The translations under genes and the position numbers were made by a program. Positions 63,736 to 64,000 of a stretch of 64,000 nucleotides of DNA are shown one piece after another (position 1 is the first letter of the stretch; each line of letters begins with the position of its first letter). The stretch comes from an uncultured Latescibacterota bacterium (GTDB lineage: Bacteria > Latescibacterota > UBA2968), in the NCBI GenBank assembly GCA_951812755.1, contig OX638329.1, positions 4,968,522 to 5,032,521 on the forward strand, read 5' to 3'. The notes below the pieces were generated by a model. The model had not been told where the DNA came from. It did no database searches and saw only the letters and a program-made list of their open reading frames with translations.

Positions 63736-64000
63736 ATGAAACGCCACTCTTACATCTTAGCAAGCCTCATGCTCATCTTAGGACTCCCAGACCTCGCACT
63801 TGCCGATGGACACGAACTCAACGGCAGCGACACAGCCTGGCTACTCACCGCAACTGCCCTGGTGCTATTTATGACCATCCCCGGCCTCGCCCTCTTTTAC
63901 GGCGGCCTCGTACGCACCAAAAATGTACTCTCCGTCCTCATGCAGTGCTTTGCACTCACCGCAATATTGAGCGTCGTCTGGGTCATCATCGGCTATAGTC
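63736..64000 (+). CDS. amtB: Ammonium transporter, copy 2 (5' part)
   Basis: The first 88 codons of a second amtB, cut by the window end. The signal peptide differs (MKRHSYILASLMLILGLPDL) but from SDTAW onward it matches copy 1 almost residue for residue (VLFMTIPGLALFYGGLVRTK). GGAGGG lies upstream. With glnK copy 2 it forms a tandem duplicate of the glnK-amtB pair; the 3' end is not visible. Confidence 0.95.
   Translation, partial: MKRHSYILASLMLILGLPDLALADGHELNGSDTAWLLTATALVLFMTIPGLALFYGGLVRTKNVLSVLMQCFALTAILSVVWVIIGYS

Overview
The window looks like a chromosomal segment of an uncultivated Gram-negative bacterium. It carries a division and cell-wall (dcw) cluster, an outer-membrane PorV/PorQ-type protein, lipoproteins with clear lipoboxes, YajC, and many sulfatase, phytanoyl-CoA-dioxygenase-like, DUF2961 and heparinase II/III genes. 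That mix is typical of FCB-group lineages such as Latescibacterota. The assignment is an inference; no rRNA or tRNA gene was seen to test it.

Layout. 1-7846 is a compact dcw cluster (murF 3' end, ftsW, murC, murB, ftsQ, ftsA, ftsZ) without mraY, murD, murG or ddl at their usual places. 7847-21680 is a mixed accessory and catabolic stretch: EamA transporter, two sulfatases, rhodanese, class I amidotransferase, PhyH dioxygenase, a dimethylformamidase-like protein, a metallophosphoesterase fused to a PQQ propeller, an exported Pcm, an amidohydrolase, a 3-hydroxyisobutyrate-dehydrogenase-like enzyme and an RraA-like protein. 21847-25070 is an operon on the minus strand for 2-keto-3-deoxygluconate use (kinase, aldolase, ROK kinase), with three tiny membrane-protein genes inside it. 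25197-31700 is a housekeeping run on the minus strand (YugP-like peptidase, fmt, yajC, tgt, divergent polysaccharide deacetylase, M50 protease, PorV-like protein). 31878-38000 is a scarred region: slyD-like and alkB-like genes, a VapBC-like pair with a chimeric toxin, an IS1380-family element, an hsdM remnant, a Fic gene and two antitoxin fragments. 37994-42966 holds a MORN lipoprotein, polA, a GNAT gene and trpS.

42967-43475 is the regulatory highlight. trpS is preceded by a consensus promoter, a 37-codon leader ORF with three consecutive Trp codons, an intrinsic terminator, then a second Trp-codon-bearing leader with a second strong terminator and a competing antiterminator pairing. 43472-46869 is a three-gene sugar/dioxygenase island flanked by a 45-bp duplication that carries both the 3' end of a DCC-family gene and a sigma70-type promoter. 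47398-53071 holds an oxidoreductase, a VOC protein, a lipoprotein and a complete frdABCD-type fumarate reductase/succinate dehydrogenase. 53154-60998 is a carbohydrate cluster (SGNH hydrolase, DUF2961/GH172-like, heparinase II/III-like, a repeat-bearing membrane protein, GH13). 61377-64000 is a tandem duplication of glnK-amtB.

Working together, the heparinase-like lyase, DUF2961 hydrolase, mannonate-dehydratase-like protein, KDG kinase and KDPG aldolase could take uronate-containing glycans to pyruvate and glyceraldehyde-3-phosphate; this is inferred from families only. A second theme is non-coding: a family of degenerate 7-bp-period repeats sits exactly at gene ends in at least seven places and often supplies the stop codon, a start codon or a Shine-Dalgarno sequence of the flanking gene.
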